Counted from the first letter of the stretch, positions 25,971 through 36,144 are shown. The stretch: 64,000 nt of DNA from Lachnospiraceae bacterium (GCA_902381685.1 LR698958.1:1870833-1934832), one strand, 5' to 3'. Made by a program: numbers and translations. Notes: generated by a model not told the origin, from the letters alone.

Positions 25971-28900
25971 TTATGAATGTTTTCTTTTTTTTGAAAAGAA
26001 AATACTTCCTCCTGCTACAACTAACAATGCTAACCATAAACCGATTGGTGTTGCATCTGCTGTTTTCGGTGGTTTTGTTCCTGTCGGCTTATTATTGCTG
26101 TTTCCGTTATTGTTTCCGTTTCCGCTGTTGTTTCCGTTTCCGTTATTGTTTCCGTTTCCGTTGTTGTTTCCGTTTCCGTTGTTGTTTCCGTTTCCGTTAT
26201 TGTTTCCGTTTCCGTTATTGTTTCCGTTTCCGTTATTGTTTCCGTTGTCGTTTCCGTTTCCGTTGTCAGCCGGAACAAGTGCATCTGCCGCTTCTTCTAA
26301 TGTGTTAAGAGCATTGTCAATCTGTTCTTTTGTTGCATTCTTGTTATCTAAAACTTTTTTGGCATCAGCCAATGCTTTTGCAAATGCTTTCCAAGATTCT
26401 GCTGTATAGTCTTTTTCATCATATTTACTATACTTCTTAACCGCATCTCTTAATGCTGCCTTTTCATCATCTGTAGGCTCATCACCTTTTTCTTCAAGAA
26501 CAACAGACATCATTGCTTTTCTTAATTGTTTTTTCATTACTTCTACATCGTTGGCATCCGGATTTTCTGCTTTGGCAAGTTCTTCTGCGTCTGCAATTTT
26601 ATCCTGTAATGCTTTCCATGAGTCTTCTGTATAACCTTCGTTTTTCATTGCTTTTGCTTCATTGATTAATGCATTTAATCCTTCTACATCTGCTTTTACA
26701 CCGGCACGATGAATTAAGAATTCTGCTGCCGAACCAAATCCGCCATGAGATGCTTTGTAAATAACACGGATATGTTTTGTTGTTACTGTCTTACCGAAGT
26801 CGATTACTTTCTCTTTCGCATCATCTGCAAGTGTTCCTGTTTTAACTGTTGTATAGTTCTTTCCGTCATCACTTGCTTTGATTTCGTAACTTGTAAGATT
26901 TCCGTTGCCGCCATTTGCACGAGGAGTATATGTTAATCCACTTACTGCCGTAGGCTCTTTCATCTCAAAATTAATCCAGTGTTGATTACTTGCACATTTA
27001 TCTTCGCCACTGTAGTTAGTATGCCAGATTGTATTTTTGTTTCCGTCAATAGCTTTATCCGGTCCTTCACTGCCATTTTTTGAACAAGCAGTCGCCTTTA
27101 CTGTTCTATTGTCTACATAATTTACATTAGCTGCCTCATAAATCTTTAATTCTTTTAATGCTTTTGCTAATGCTTTTTCATATCCGTCTACAACATCCTG
27201 CATAGATGCCGGAAGGTCACGACGAATAGAACCGATTACATATTTAAGATTATCTACCGATTCTTTTGTAAATGCAGATAAATCTTCCGGTACTAAAGCT
27301 AAGTACTTATCTACTCTGCTATAATCAGCCTTTTTAAATTGTGTAGAAGAAATCACTTCGTTAATTCTGTTTGTCAAGTTTTCCACTTCTGCTTTTGTTG
27401 GGTTGAATTTTGTCAACAATTGTTTTGCTTCTTCTAATAATGGTTTTAATGCTTCATTATCTTTCGCTACTTCTGTTGCTGTCCAAACTGCACGGTCTAA
27501 AGTGATTGTAGATGTGTATGTACCTTCTACCGCTGTTCCAACACGAACATCATCTACATAACCTTCAAATGCTTTTGTTTTGCTTCCGATTGTATCAACT
27601 GGGAACATTGTTGTTGCAATCATTGACTTACCTTCAACCTGTTCATCATCACCAAGAACATCTTTCAACTCGCCGTTCACATATAATTCTATACGAGTTT
27701 GTATACGATTATTTTTCATATTATTTACATTCTTGATTTCTAATTCTACCCATTCATTTACCGGTAATTCATAGTTAAATGAATAGTCAAAGTTCTCTCT
27801 GGAAATACCAACTTTTCCTGTTTCTTTCTGTACTGCTTTAATACTTCCGTAACTGCTTTCAAATAAAACTTGTTCATCCACACTTTCAGAAGTACGTTTT
27901 ACTTTCACACGAAGATCATTTCCAAGTCCAACTGTTCCGACCCCTGTGTTTATGTAACTTTCTTTTCCATTTAATTTTAATGCACTCTTACCATCAACAT
28001 TTGTAATCTCTACATTTTTACCGTCCACAAGATTATGTTTGTTTGCTGAATAGTCAGACTTATCATCCATTGGATAATTTGCAATAGCACCCTCTTTATC
28101 TTTTGCTGTTTCATATCCAAAGTTTGTCTGTGGAGCGTCATTAAGTTGTTTAGATAAGTCAAGTGCTTGGTTTGTATTCATATCACCTTTGCCCCAAAGT
28201 TTTGCACCAAATAGTGCAATTGGTTCTTTGATACGATCATATACATCATATTCACTTATACCGTTATTTAAATAGTCAGTCATATCATTCCATACTGCAA
28301 ATGCTCCACCAATCATCTGTTCATCACCTGCTGGAATCGTTACGCCACCAATTGTATTGATTGCAAGATTATAGCAAGTTTCATTACTTAAGTAATCATA
28401 ATAATATCCTGCATTTGGAACGATGTAATAATTACCGTCATTACAGTTAATTAAGTCGAATCCTTCTTCGTACATTTTGTCCATGTTAGCCCATCCAAAG
28501 TTCCATAAGTTCATCTCAACATTTTCACTCTGAACATCTACATTTCCTTTGATAGTAGAAAGACTTCCCCAAATACGTGCTTTACGTCCGCTTTCTTTCA
28601 CATAACCAAGCATATCATTTGCAAATTTTCTATAAGCGTTTCCGTCAGCAGTATATTCATCTGCACCTACATGTACGGTTGTTTGTTTGTCAAATACAGG
28701 GTTTGCTCCTGTCATGTACTCACCGAAAATACTCTTAACAAATTCTAAACTGTCGTTATATTTGTCCCCGATTAAATTCAAGTGGTCGTTCTGTCTTCCG
28801 CTTGTACCGTGTCTAAGGTCAGGTCTTACTTTTGTCAATGCAAGTGAGTGTGCCGGTACGTCAATTTCCGGAACAATATTTACACCGTATGTTCTTGATT

Positions 28901-30854
28901 CTTCGATAAAATCTCTAAACTCATTTTTTGTATAGAATACATCTTTACTTGTTAAATCGGCTTTGTTCTTTCCGCCGTTACCGCCTTCTTTAATATCAGA
29001 TTCCAAACGGAAACCTGAATATGCTTTCATCGGATCTTTTACGTTTTCTAATCCGATCAAGTTATCATTTAAGTGTACTTGGAAGTCATTCATTTTGTAC
29101 CATGACATTTCCTTTACAACTTGCTGCAGGTAATCCATTGTAAATGTTTTTCTTCCTACGTCCAAAATAAATCCACGCACTTCATATAATGGATAATCCC
29201 TTGTCTGTCCTTTTGGAATATTGTTTGTTAATTTTAAACTCTGTAAAATTGTTCTTGTTGCCCAGAAAGCACCTGTTGTTGTTTCTGCCTCAACAGTTAC
29301 TTTATCTGCAATCTCCATTGAGTAGCCTTCTTTTTGAAGACCTTTTGTTTTATCGGTTGTCAATGTAAAGTAGAAATCTCCCGGCTTCGCTTCACCTTTA
29401 ACAACGCTGATTTCTTTACCTGTAATTTCTTTATAGTCTTTTGCAAAAGCATTTGCCATATCTTTTAAAGCATCACTCTGAATAACAATACGGCTGCTTG
29501 CAGAAGGAGTAAAGTTTCCTGTAGAACCTTTCCATTCACGTAATTCCGGAAGTACTTTCGGTGCTTTATTATCTCCCTCTTCTTTTGCTAATCTACCAGG
29601 GATAACAACATTTCTTTCTTCAAACATATAATTTTTATCATTTTTCTTATCTGTAAGTTTGAAAGAAACTTTTACTACAGTATCTACAAGTGGCTGGTAA
29701 ATTTCTAAGTTTGGTCCGACTACCTGTTCGTAATCTGTTCCGTTATATTTGATTGTATAATCTTCAGATGTAGGTAATGTTACCTGCAATTTTTTATCTG
29801 TTCTTTCAGGTGTTTTAATCTGAATTTCTCTTGCCAAATCGTCCATGCCCGCTTTTGGCTCTCCGCCGTACACTTCCATTTCATAAACGGAAATTGTATT
29901 CCATGTTGCACCGCCGTCAACATCTTCAGCTGTGAACTTATCAATCATAAGACGAACATAACGTGCCTGCACCTTATTGTCCAATACGATTTTTTCTGTT
30001 TTACTTGCCGGACGTGTATTCATTACTTTTGCATCTGTCCAATCACTATCTTTCATTTGACTGCTTAATGTCGTTGCTGTTTGAATACGGTAATTTGTAG
30101 CCTTTCTTGTTTCCCAGAAAAGTCGGATTGTTTTTACGTCTTTTACTGCACCTAAGTCTACATAAATCCAGTGTGGGTTAGAATTCATTGCACTTGCCCA
30201 TCTTGTATCTTTTGTATTGCCGTCAAATGCTTTATCTACTGTTAAATTATTTGCTTCTACAGAATCAGCTACCGCTGTTTTCCCCTGTGCCACGTTTTCC
30301 TGTGGGTTCTGTGGTTTCTGTGGTTTTTCCGGTTCTTCAGGCTCTGTTGTATCATCTACAAGTTTTACCTGAAAATCACAGCAACTTACATTTGGGTACT
30401 TGCTTACTTTTGTTACGCTTAATTTAACGTAACGACCTTCCACAGTATGATCCAATTTTACTTCTGTTTTTCTTGTTGTGTTTCCTGTTTTCTCTGCTAC
30501 AGGTTTACCCCAGTCTGTTGTACTGTCTGAAACATAGATTTTGAAATCTGTTCCATATTCCGTATCACTTTCCCAGAGCATCGAGAAGTAATTCATGCTT
30601 TTCTTTGCTCCTAAATCAACATACGCCCACTGTTCCGGTGCTGCCTCTGCTGACCAACGGCTTTCTTGATTCTCATCTGTCAAATTAGATTTTGGGAAAT
30701 TTGCATGGTCTGAACTTGCTGTTACCGTTTTACCTAACGCTAAATTATCATTTGCTTTTGGCGCTTTTGTTTCGGCGAAAATTGTCACATTCCCCGTAAC
30801 AGCCAATGACATACTTAACGCTAGGGCAAGTACCTTTTTCTTCCACTTTTTCAT
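25971..30854 (-). CDS. Wall-anchored multidomain GH20 beta-N-acetylhexosaminidase
   Basis: 1627 residues. Signal peptide (1-28); two F5/8 type C (CBM32-like) modules (about 34-167 and 186-331); GH20b then GH20 catalytic domain with the acid pair Asp732-Glu733 in HVGADEY, acting by substrate assistance; a laminin G-like module (about 945-1115); FIVAR-like helices; a third F5/8 module (about 1243-1385); two more FIVAR segments; a Gly/Asn repeat linker; sorting signal PPKTAD, helix, KKRKHS. It likely removes terminal GlcNAc, GalNAc or lacto-N-biose from host glycans at the cell surface, working with GH110-type trimming of the same mucins. Specificity is not deducible. Confidence 0.93.
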   Translation of the reverse strand: MKKWKKKVLALALSMSLAVTGNVTIFAETKAPKANDNLALGKTVTASSDHANFPKSNLTDENQESRWSAEAAPEQWAYVDLGAKKSMNYFSMLWESDTEYGTDFKIYVSDSTTDWGKPVAEKTGNTTRKTEVKLDHTVEGRYVKLSVTKVSKYPNVSCCDFQVKLVDDTTEPEEPEKPQKPQNPQENVAQGKTAVADSVEANNLTVDKAFDGNTKDTRWASAMNSNPHWIYVDLGAVKDVKTIRLFWETRKATNYRIQTATTLSSQMKDSDWTDAKVMNTRPASKTEKIVLDNKVQARYVRLMIDKFTAEDVDGGATWNTISVYEMEVYGGEPKAGMDDLAREIQIKTPERTDKKLQVTLPTSEDYTIKYNGTDYEQVVGPNLEIYQPLVDTVVKVSFKLTDKKNDKNYMFEERNVVIPGRLAKEEGDNKAPKVLPELREWKGSTGNFTPSASSRIVIQSDALKDMANAFAKDYKEITGKEISVVKGEAKPGDFYFTLTTDKTKGLQKEGYSMEIADKVTVEAETTTGAFWATRTILQSLKLTNNIPKGQTRDYPLYEVRGFILDVGRKTFTMDYLQQVVKEMSWYKMNDFQVHLNDNLIGLENVKDPMKAYSGFRLESDIKEGGNGGKNKADLTSKDVFYTKNEFRDFIEESRTYGVNIVPEIDVPAHSLALTKVRPDLRHGTSGRQNDHLNLIGDKYNDSLEFVKSIFGEYMTGANPVFDKQTTVHVGADEYTADGNAYRKFANDMLGYVKESGRKARIWGSLSTIKGNVDVQSENVEMNLWNFGWANMDKMYEEGFDLINCNDGNYYIVPNAGYYYDYLSNETCYNLAINTIGGVTIPAGDEQMIGGAFAVWNDMTDYLNNGISEYDVYDRIKEPIALFGAKLWGKGDMNTNQALDLSKQLNDAPQTNFGYETAKDKEGAIANYPMDDKSDYSANKHNLVDGKNVEITNVDGKSALKLNGKESYINTGVGTVGLGNDLRVKVKRTSESVDEQVLFESSYGSIKAVQKETGKVGISRENFDYSFNYELPVNEWVELEIKNVNNMKNNRIQTRIELYVNGELKDVLGDDEQVEGKSMIATTMFPVDTIGSKTKAFEGYVDDVRVGTAVEGTYTSTITLDRAVWTATEVAKDNEALKPLLEEAKQLLTKFNPTKAEVENLTNRINEVISSTQFKKADYSRVDKYLALVPEDLSAFTKESVDNLKYVIGSIRRDLPASMQDVVDGYEKALAKALKELKIYEAANVNYVDNRTVKATACSKNGSEGPDKAIDGNKNTIWHTNYSGEDKCASNQHWINFEMKEPTAVSGLTYTPRANGGNGNLTSYEIKASDDGKNYTTVKTGTLADDAKEKVIDFGKTVTTKHIRVIYKASHGGFGSAAEFLIHRAGVKADVEGLNALINEAKAMKNEGYTEDSWKALQDKIADAEELAKAENPDANDVEVMKKQLRKAMMSVVLEEKGDEPTDDEKAALRDAVKKYSKYDEKDYTAESWKAFAKALADAKKVLDNKNATKEQIDNALNTLEEAADALVPADNGNGNDNGNNNGNGNNNGNGNNNGNGNNNGNGNNNGNGNNNGNGNNSGNGNNNGNSNNKPTGTKPPKTADATPIGLWLALLVVAGGSIFFSKKRKHS
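26095..26270 (-). repeat. 18-bp coding tandem repeat (GNGNNN linker)
   Basis: About eight to nine near-identical 18-base units encode Gly-Asn repeats between the FIVAR segments and the sorting signal of the GH20 protein. They probably form a flexible wall-spanning stalk. Unit number is likely to vary by slippage. Confidence 0.9.
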
Positions 30855-30958
30855 TTTCTTTTTCCTTCCTTCTTATTTTTTAGCAAGGTTTCCATTAAAT
30901 GCCTGCTTGTTAAAATAATAGCAAATTTTCCGGTAAATGTACACTCCTTTTTCCTATC

Positions 30959-30988
30959 TTGCACAAAAAAGTTCCCATATGTTATAAT
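30959..30988 (+). promoter_or_regulatory. Promoter of the leader peptide and MFS gene
   Basis: TTGCAC (30959-30964), 18-base spacer, TATAAT (30983-30988). Confidence 0.75.
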
Positions 30989-31022
30989 TATACTTGCGAT
31001 ATTTACCAAAGGAGAATTTGTG

Positions 31023-31040
31023 ATGAGAAGTCCGCATTAG
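31023..31040 (+). CDS. Possible leader peptide MRSPH
   Basis: A five-codon frame (ATG AGA AGT CCG CAT TAG) follows AAAGGAG with ideal spacing, inside the leader of the MFS transporter gene. Such short frames control drug-efflux genes by ribosome stalling in some systems. No alternative hairpins were worked out. Confidence 0.35.
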   Translation: MRSPH

Positions 31041-31087
31041 ATTTTTATTATTTCAATGCATACAATTAAATACGAAAGGTAATGAAA

Positions 31088-32209
31088 ATGAAGCATAGAA
31101 ATATAACTACACTAAAATATATTTCTTTGTTTGGAGGATTAATTTTTTACGCACCTGTTGCATTGCTTGTCCGTACAAGAACGGGAATGACCTATTCTCA
31201 GTTTTTTGTGTTACAAGCAGTGTTATCAATCAGTATTTTTGTTTTTGAAATACCTTGCGGATATATCACCGATAAAATCGGCTATCAAAAAACACTTATC
31301 TTGAATAGCCTTTTTACGTTTCTTGCAAGAATATGTATGGTCTTTGCCGGAAACTTTCCACTGTTCTTTATAGAGGCTGTATTGGAAGGAATTTCTATTG
31401 CATTCTATTCCGGAACAATGTCCGGTTATCTGTATCAACTGTCCGAAGAACATTTTGCCTTTTCGCTTTCTGTCGTAGATAACTATTCTAACTTAGGATT
31501 TATTTTATCTACACTTACATTCCCTTACATTTATTCCGCATGGGGAATTGACGGATTACTCGTACTAACTGCACTTTGTTCTTTCATCGGATTTTTACTG
31601 GCTTTTCACCTTCCAAATGAAAAAAGACATCCTGTCAAAAAGAAAATTTCGTTTTCTTTTCATTTGACAGATATTCCTATCAGCCTTTTTATTGGAATTA
31701 TTAATATTAGTTTTCTTATTATTAACTTTTTCTATATCGGAATTTTAACTCAATTCCATATGGATGAACGTTATATGAGCATACTGATTTTACTCTATAC
31801 GACAATACAGTTAAGTGTATCGAAACTTACACAAAAATTTGGTGAAAATAATTTATTCAAAAAAATTTACGTCTGCTCAGGGATGTGCATTTTTTGTATT
31901 TTTTCTATTTCTCTTTGCCGCAGCCGTGCTATATTTTTTCCGATGCTGATACTTCCAACCCTTTTATCACTTTTAAATGTTTATTTTGAAAAATATCAAA
32001 ACAACTATATCGACTATCGGGGATACGGACAACATCGGGCGACCATTTTATCCTGTTATAATATGAGTGCAAATATTGTAGAAGTGTTTTTTCTGTTTGG
32101 CTCTGCAAAACTAAAAAATATATATGTATTTGATATCTTCACCATATTAGGATGTATATTTACTATTATCCTTATTTTTATATTGATTTTCCAAGCAAGA
32201 AAAAAATAA
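31088..32209 (+). CDS. MFS transporter
   Basis: The second ATG (31088) is favoured because AAAGG lies 8 bases upstream; the first ATG (31082) is too close. About 373 residues with ten to twelve helices. The A-loop between TM2 and TM3 reads GYITDKIGYQKTLI, close to the GxxxDRxGxxK motif. It may export a drug or metabolite; short length and RTRTGMTYSQFF suggest a small bacterial MFS subgroup. Substrate unknown. Confidence 0.8.
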   Translation: MKHRNITTLKYISLFGGLIFYAPVALLVRTRTGMTYSQFFVLQAVLSISIFVFEIPCGYITDKIGYQKTLILNSLFTFLARICMVFAGNFPLFFIEAVLEGISIAFYSGTMSGYLYQLSEEHFAFSLSVVDNYSNLGFILSTLTFPYIYSAWGIDGLLVLTALCSFIGFLLAFHLPNEKRHPVKKKISFSFHLTDIPISLFIGIINISFLIINFFYIGILTQFHMDERYMSILILLYTTIQLSVSKLTQKFGENNLFKKIYVCSGMCIFCIFSISLCRSRAIFFPMLILPTLLSLLNVYFEKYQNNYIDYRGYGQHRATILSCYNMSANIVEVFFLFGSAKLKNIYVFDIFTILGCIFTIILIFILIFQARKK

Positions 32210-32210
32210 T

Positions 32211-32255
32211 ACAAAACGCATGAGACTTTCACTTTAAAACCTCATGCGTTTTTGT
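32211..32255. terminator. Bidirectional terminator
   Basis: AAAACGCATGAG/CTCATGCGTTTT between the MFS gene and the convergent yeiH-like gene. Confidence 0.9.
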
Positions 32256-32261
32256 ATGTAA

Positions 32262-33293
32262 TTACCATATATGCATAAAATGCTGCATTCCAAGTGTCAC
32301 TGCCGTAATGCCAACCCAGCATGACATTCCGAGTAAAATCGGTCGTCCGCCGCTTTTAACCAGTTTTACAATATCCGTATTAAATCCAATGGCAGCCATA
32401 GCCATAACAATAAAGAATTTTGATAACTCTTTCAGCGGATTAAACATTGTCGCAGGCACACCCATAGATGTAGCAACCGTTGTAATCAAACTTGCCCCGA
32501 TAAAGAAAAGAATAAAAAATGGGAAAACTTTCTTCAGTGATACTTTCTCTCCACTTTCATTTTCTGCTTTTCTTGCTCTCATAAATGCCAACACAAGTGT
32601 AATCGGAATAATTGCCAATGTTCTTGTTAGTTTTACCGTTACCGCTTTATCCAACGTCTGACTTCCCAATTGATACATACTGTCCCATGTGGACGCCGCC
32701 GCAGTAACTGAAGAAGTATCATTTACCGCTGTCCCCGCAAATATACCGAACGCCTCACCTGATGTTGTTGAAAATCCAAGTCCTGTTCCAAGCATCGGAA
32801 AAATCAATGCTGCTAATACATTAAATAGAAAGATAACCGAAATTGCCTGTGCAACTTCCTCCTCTTCCGCATCAATAACCGGCGCTGTCGCCGCAATGGC
32901 AGAACCTCCACATATAGATGAGCCTACACCGATTAATGTAGAAATCTTAGTCGGCACACGCATTACCCTGTGCATAATGTATGCGATAATCAGTGAAGTA
33001 CTGATTGTACAAATAATAATCGGTAACGACTGTTTTCCCGTCTGCATCACAACTTTTAAATTCATTCCAAATCCGAGAAGAACAACTGCATACTGCAAAA
33101 TTTTCTTCGATGTAAATTTCACTCCCGATTCAAATGCTGTTTTATTTTTTACTAAAAGAGCCAAAATCATTCCGATAATAATAGCAAACACCGGACCGCC
33201 GATAATGGCAAATTTTTTTCCTAACATACTGGACGGCACTGCTATTGCAAGACAAAGCAATAAGCCTTTCCAATTCTTTTCTATAAACTTCAT
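32262..33293 (-). CDS. YeiH-family putative sulfate exporter
   Basis: 343 residues, about ten membrane helices. [19 protein letters not shown] and [17 protein letters not shown] are signatures of the UPF0324/YeiH family. Members sit beside LysR regulators and sulfur metabolism genes, and a sulfate or sulfonate-related export role has been proposed. It lies 10 bases after the flavoprotein gene, and a LysR gene is divergent from the pair. Confidence 0.88.
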   Translation of the reverse strand: MKFIEKNWKGLLLCLAIAVPSSMLGKKFAIIGGPVFAIIIGMILALLVKNKTAFESGVKFTSKKILQYAVVLLGFGMNLKVVMQTGKQSLPIIICTISTSLIIAYIMHRVMRVPTKISTLIGVGSSICGGSAIAATAPVIDAEEEEVAQAISVIFLFNVLAALIFPMLGTGLGFSTTSGEAFGIFAGTAVNDTSSVTAAASTWDSMYQLGSQTLDKAVTVKLTRTLAIIPITLVLAFMRARKAENESGEKVSLKKVFPFFILFFIGASLITTVATSMGVPATMFNPLKELSKFFIVMAMAAIGFNTDIVKLVKSGGRPILLGMSCWVGITAVTLGMQHFMHIW

Positions 33294-33303
33294 CTGTTCC
33301 CTC

Positions 33304-34203
33304 CTATTTCGCTAAATGTACTCCCGCTACTGTTCCATCTGCAACAGCCGTAGATACCTGACGCACCTGTTTCACTCGAATATCTCCTGCCGCATAAACC
33401 CCTTCAATCTCTGTTTCCATATTTTCATCAACCGGAATAAATCCATTTTCCAACTTCAACTCTGTATATAATTCCGTGTTTGGTGTCGTTCCTGCATAAA
33501 CGAAAATACCACATCCCGAATCAGAAATCGTTTCTATTGCACCGGTCTTTTCATCAGAAATTTCCAACGATTCCACTTTATCCACTCCGTACACCGCATG
33601 AAGTCTTGAACCTAAACGAAGTTTCATATTTGGTGTTCTTGCCACCTTCTCTCTAAATTCTGCAATGCATCCAAGCGTTTCTTCAAAATGGATAATCGTT
33701 ACCTGTTCAGCATATTTTGACAAATATAATGCCTCTTTTACCGCTCCGTCTGCACCACCTACAACGTAAACATGTTTTCCCTGATATCTTTCTCCATCTC
33801 TCTGTGCATTCATTCCCATTCCCTTTCCAGCAAGTTCCTTTTCTCCGATAATACCAAGTTTTCTAGGAGTTGTTCCATTTGCCAAAACAATTTTTTTCGC
33901 TGAATAAGCCTTATCCTCTGTATAGATTTTCTTCACTTCTCCCGTAAGTTCAACTCGTTTTACTTCACCATATGCGATTTCAATTCCTGCACTTTCTGCC
34001 TGCTCTTTCAAGCGATTCGCAAAAGTGACTCCTGTTTCTTCTGACATAATCCCTGCATAATGCGTAACCGTAGAAACTTTTCCAATCAATCCGCCTACAA
34101 TATTTTTCTCCACAATCAACACTTTTTTCCCTCTGCTCACTGCGTAAATTCCTGCACTGATTCCTGCCGGACCTGCACCGATAATCACAACATCATACAT
34201 CAT
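33304..34203 (-). CDS. Thioredoxin reductase-like flavoprotein lacking the CxxC pair
   Basis: 299 residues with two dinucleotide folds: [16 protein letters not shown] (FAD) and [16 protein letters not shown] (NAD(P)H). The site that holds CATC in thioredoxin reductases reads NAQRDG here. The protein can therefore bind FAD and NAD(P)H but cannot pass electrons through the usual disulfide. This is like ferredoxin-NADP reductase or other TrxR-like enzymes. The C-terminal FAD segment [23 protein letters not shown] is intact. Its role is probably linked to YeiH and the LysR regulator. Confidence 0.85.
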   Translation of the reverse strand: MMYDVVIIGAGPAGISAGIYAVSRGKKVLIVEKNIVGGLIGKVSTVTHYAGIMSEETGVTFANRLKEQAESAGIEIAYGEVKRVELTGEVKKIYTEDKAYSAKKIVLANGTTPRKLGIIGEKELAGKGMGMNAQRDGERYQGKHVYVVGGADGAVKEALYLSKYAEQVTIIHFEETLGCIAEFREKVARTPNMKLRLGSRLHAVYGVDKVESLEISDEKTGAIETISDSGCGIFVYAGTTPNTELYTELKLENGFIPVDENMETEIEGVYAAGDIRVKQVRQVSTAVADGTVAGVHLAK

Positions 34204-34252
34204 AACTATTTCCTCTTTTCTTTTTTATCTTTAATGTGTTCCTCTTGCTCAT

Positions 34253-34281
34253 ACTATATACCCGTATAAGCATTTTGTAAA
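34253..34281 (-). promoter_or_regulatory. Promoter of the flavoprotein-yeiH operon
   Basis: Minus strand: TTTACA (34276-34281), 17-base spacer, TATAGT (34253-34258). It faces the lysR promoter, so a LysR site between them could control both. Confidence 0.68.
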
Positions 34282-34291
34282 ATTATAATTA

Positions 34292-34320
34292 TTGATACTA
34301 CCATAAATATATGTTATTGT
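34292..34320 (+). promoter_or_regulatory. lysR promoter
   Basis: TTGATA (34292-34297), 17-base spacer, TATTGT (34315-34320). Confidence 0.55.
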
Positions 34321-34349
34321 TATTTTATTAAACTTTTACGGAGGAAATT

Positions 34350-35237
34350 ATGCTTGATTTTAGAATGGAAACTTTTTTAAAAGTATGTGAATATATGAAT
34401 TTTACCCATGCCGGTGAAGCCTTAAATCTAACCCAGCCCGCTGTTTCCCAACACATTAAATATTTGGAGAAAAAATATGATTCCCCTCTGTTTATTCGTG
34501 ATAAAAAACGTCTTCTTCTCACACCGGCAGGGGAAATCTTGCGTTCTGCTCTAGAAACAATGCGAAACGATGAAAACACATTAAAAAAACGCATGAAAGA
34601 AAGTCTGGCAGGAAAAAACATTCTCACGTTTGGTGTTACAATGACTATCGGAGAATACGCTCTCGTTCCTGCTCTTACAAAATTAATTAAATCCCACGAG
34701 AATACCGATTTTCATGTCCGCTACGGAAATACTCAATCCCTTCTCAGTTATCTTTACGAGGGAAGTATTGATTTCGCCATTGTGGAAGGTTATTTTAAAC
34801 CTGACAACTATAATACCCGTATTTATAAGACAGAAGAATATATTGCCGTTGCTTCCACGAAACATATCTTTCAAAATCCAATACGGACACTCACAGATTT
34901 AACTTCCGAACGGTTAATTATAAGGGAACACGGCTCCGGTACGAGAGCCATTTTGACAAAAACGCTCGCCATGAAAAATATGTCCGTCAACGATTTCCGT
35001 CATATTGTCGAAGTGGAAAATATTCACACAATCGTTAATCTGCTTCGGCAGGATTGTGGTATTTCCTTCCTATATAAGGCGGCTGTGGAGGAAGAGATTG
35101 CCAACGGAACTTTAATGCAGATACCTTTATCTGATTTTATGATTAAACATGATTTTACATTTCTGTGGAATAAGGACAGTGTTTTTTCTACGGAGTATGA
35201 AAGGATTTTTGAGGAGTTGAAGGAGTATGAAGAGTAG
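34350..35237 (+). CDS. LysR-family transcriptional regulator
   Basis: 295 residues. GGAGG precedes the ATG. The N-terminal HTH (YMNFTHAGEALNLTQPAVSQHIKYLEKKY) is followed by a periplasmic-binding-like effector domain with VAST-type segments. Divergent from the TrxR-like/YeiH operon, it most likely regulates that operon, as LysR proteins of the CysL/YeiE group do for yeiH. The ligand is unknown. The next methyltransferase gene overlaps it by 11 bases. Confidence 0.9.
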   Translation: MLDFRMETFLKVCEYMNFTHAGEALNLTQPAVSQHIKYLEKKYDSPLFIRDKKRLLLTPAGEILRSALETMRNDENTLKKRMKESLAGKNILTFGVTMTIGEYALVPALTKLIKSHENTDFHVRYGNTQSLLSYLYEGSIDFAIVEGYFKPDNYNTRIYKTEEYIAVASTKHIFQNPIRTLTDLTSERLIIREHGSGTRAILTKTLAMKNMSVNDFRHIVEVENIHTIVNLLRQDCGISFLYKAAVEEEIANGTLMQIPLSDFMIKHDFTFLWNKDSVFSTEYERIFEELKEYEE

Positions 35238-35928
35238 AAAAGATAATATCATAACTGAATGGAATTTTGCCGCTGATAATTATATGAAACAGCAAGAACA
35301 GTCCTCTTTTGTTTCAATCAATAAACAGATTATTATGAAACGCTTTCCAAAATTAAATAATGAAAATGTTTTAGATTTAGGTTGTGGATATGGAGTTTAT
35401 ACAAATTATTTTAGAACCGTTAATGCAAATGCTATAGGGATAGACGGGTCTAAAGAAATGTTAAGACTCGCCAAAGAACAATATCCCGACTGTCATTTTG
35501 AACTTGCTGATTTTAATCAGCCGCTTCCTTTTTCAGATAATAGTTTTGATATAATTCTCTGCAATCAAGTTTTAATGGACATCGAAAATATAGACCTTAT
35601 TTTCTCAGAATGCCAACGGATATTAAAGAAAAATGGGATTTTCTTCTACGCAATTGTCCACCCTGCGTTCTATGACGCAGAGTGGCTTGAAGATGAAAAC
35701 CATTTCAAATATGCAAAAGTAATCTCTAATTATATTGAACCTTATCAATTTAAAAATACATTTTGGGGTGAAACAACACATTTTCATCGTCCCTTATCTG
35801 AATATTTGAATACAGCATCTAAAAATGGATTTATGCTTATACATACAGAAGAGCCTGTATCCTACGACGGCAAAACCAAAACTAAAGATTTGCCACTATT
35901 TTTTATTGCGGAATATAGAAAAATTTAA
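35227..35928 (+). CDS. Class I SAM-dependent methyltransferase
   Basis: 233 residues. The SAM-binding motif I VLDLGCGYGVYTNYF is followed by GIDGSKEMLRLAKEQ and NSFDIILCNQVLMDIENI, a Methyltransf_11-type fold. The substrate is not identifiable. It overlaps lysR by 11 bases, so translation is coupled. Confidence 0.87.
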   Translation: MKSRKDNIITEWNFAADNYMKQQEQSSFVSINKQIIMKRFPKLNNENVLDLGCGYGVYTNYFRTVNANAIGIDGSKEMLRLAKEQYPDCHFELADFNQPLPFSDNSFDIILCNQVLMDIENIDLIFSECQRILKKNGIFFYAIVHPAFYDAEWLEDENHFKYAKVISNYIEPYQFKNTFWGETTHFHRPLSEYLNTASKNGFMLIHTEEPVSYDGKTKTKDLPLFFIAEYRKI

Positions 35929-35937
35929 AATAGTATC

Positions 35938-35968
35938 ACAAAAAAAGGGACTGCCTAAGCAATCCCTT
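35938..35968 (-). terminator. Original tuf terminator, now stranded
   Basis: Minus strand: stem GGGATTGC/GCAGTCCC with loop TTAG, followed by seven T's, 20 bases after the remnant tuf stop. It also ends the plus-strand methyltransferase transcript less efficiently. Confidence 0.85.
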
Positions 35969-35987
35969 AATTTATACGCATTTCTAA

Positions 35988-36042
35988 TTATTCAATAATT
36001 GTAGCAACACGTCCTGAACCTACTGTACGTCCACCTTCACGA
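35988..36042 (-). pseudogene. tuf: 3' remnant of tuf (17 codons)
   Basis: Reads [17 protein letters not shown] then TAA on the minus strand: the EF-Tu C-terminus with nothing upstream in frame. It is the chromosomal tail displaced when the mobile element integrated. The functional tuf ends at 50115 with [17 protein letters not shown], differing by one residue. Confidence 0.93.
36004..36042. repeat. att direct repeat, left
   Basis: 39 bases, 37 identical to 50131-50169; both start GCAACACGTCCTGA and end CCACCTTCACGA. Identity stops abruptly at 36042. Lies in the tuf 3' end. Confidence 0.9.
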
Positions 36043-36144
36043 TATCAGACCGATGTATTGCGGTGTGCAAATGGTGATTTTTCGTGTGATTTGTGGGGGA
36101 AAATCCAGATTTTCCGTTGTGTCCGTGTGGTTTTTGGGGATTTT

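Noticed and set aside
26030..26409. Long out-of-frame and antisense ORFs rich in Thr/Glu or Phe/Pro, and a possible CRISPR-like array
   Set aside because: They are shadows of the 18-bp coding repeat in the GH20 gene; the repeats have no spacers.
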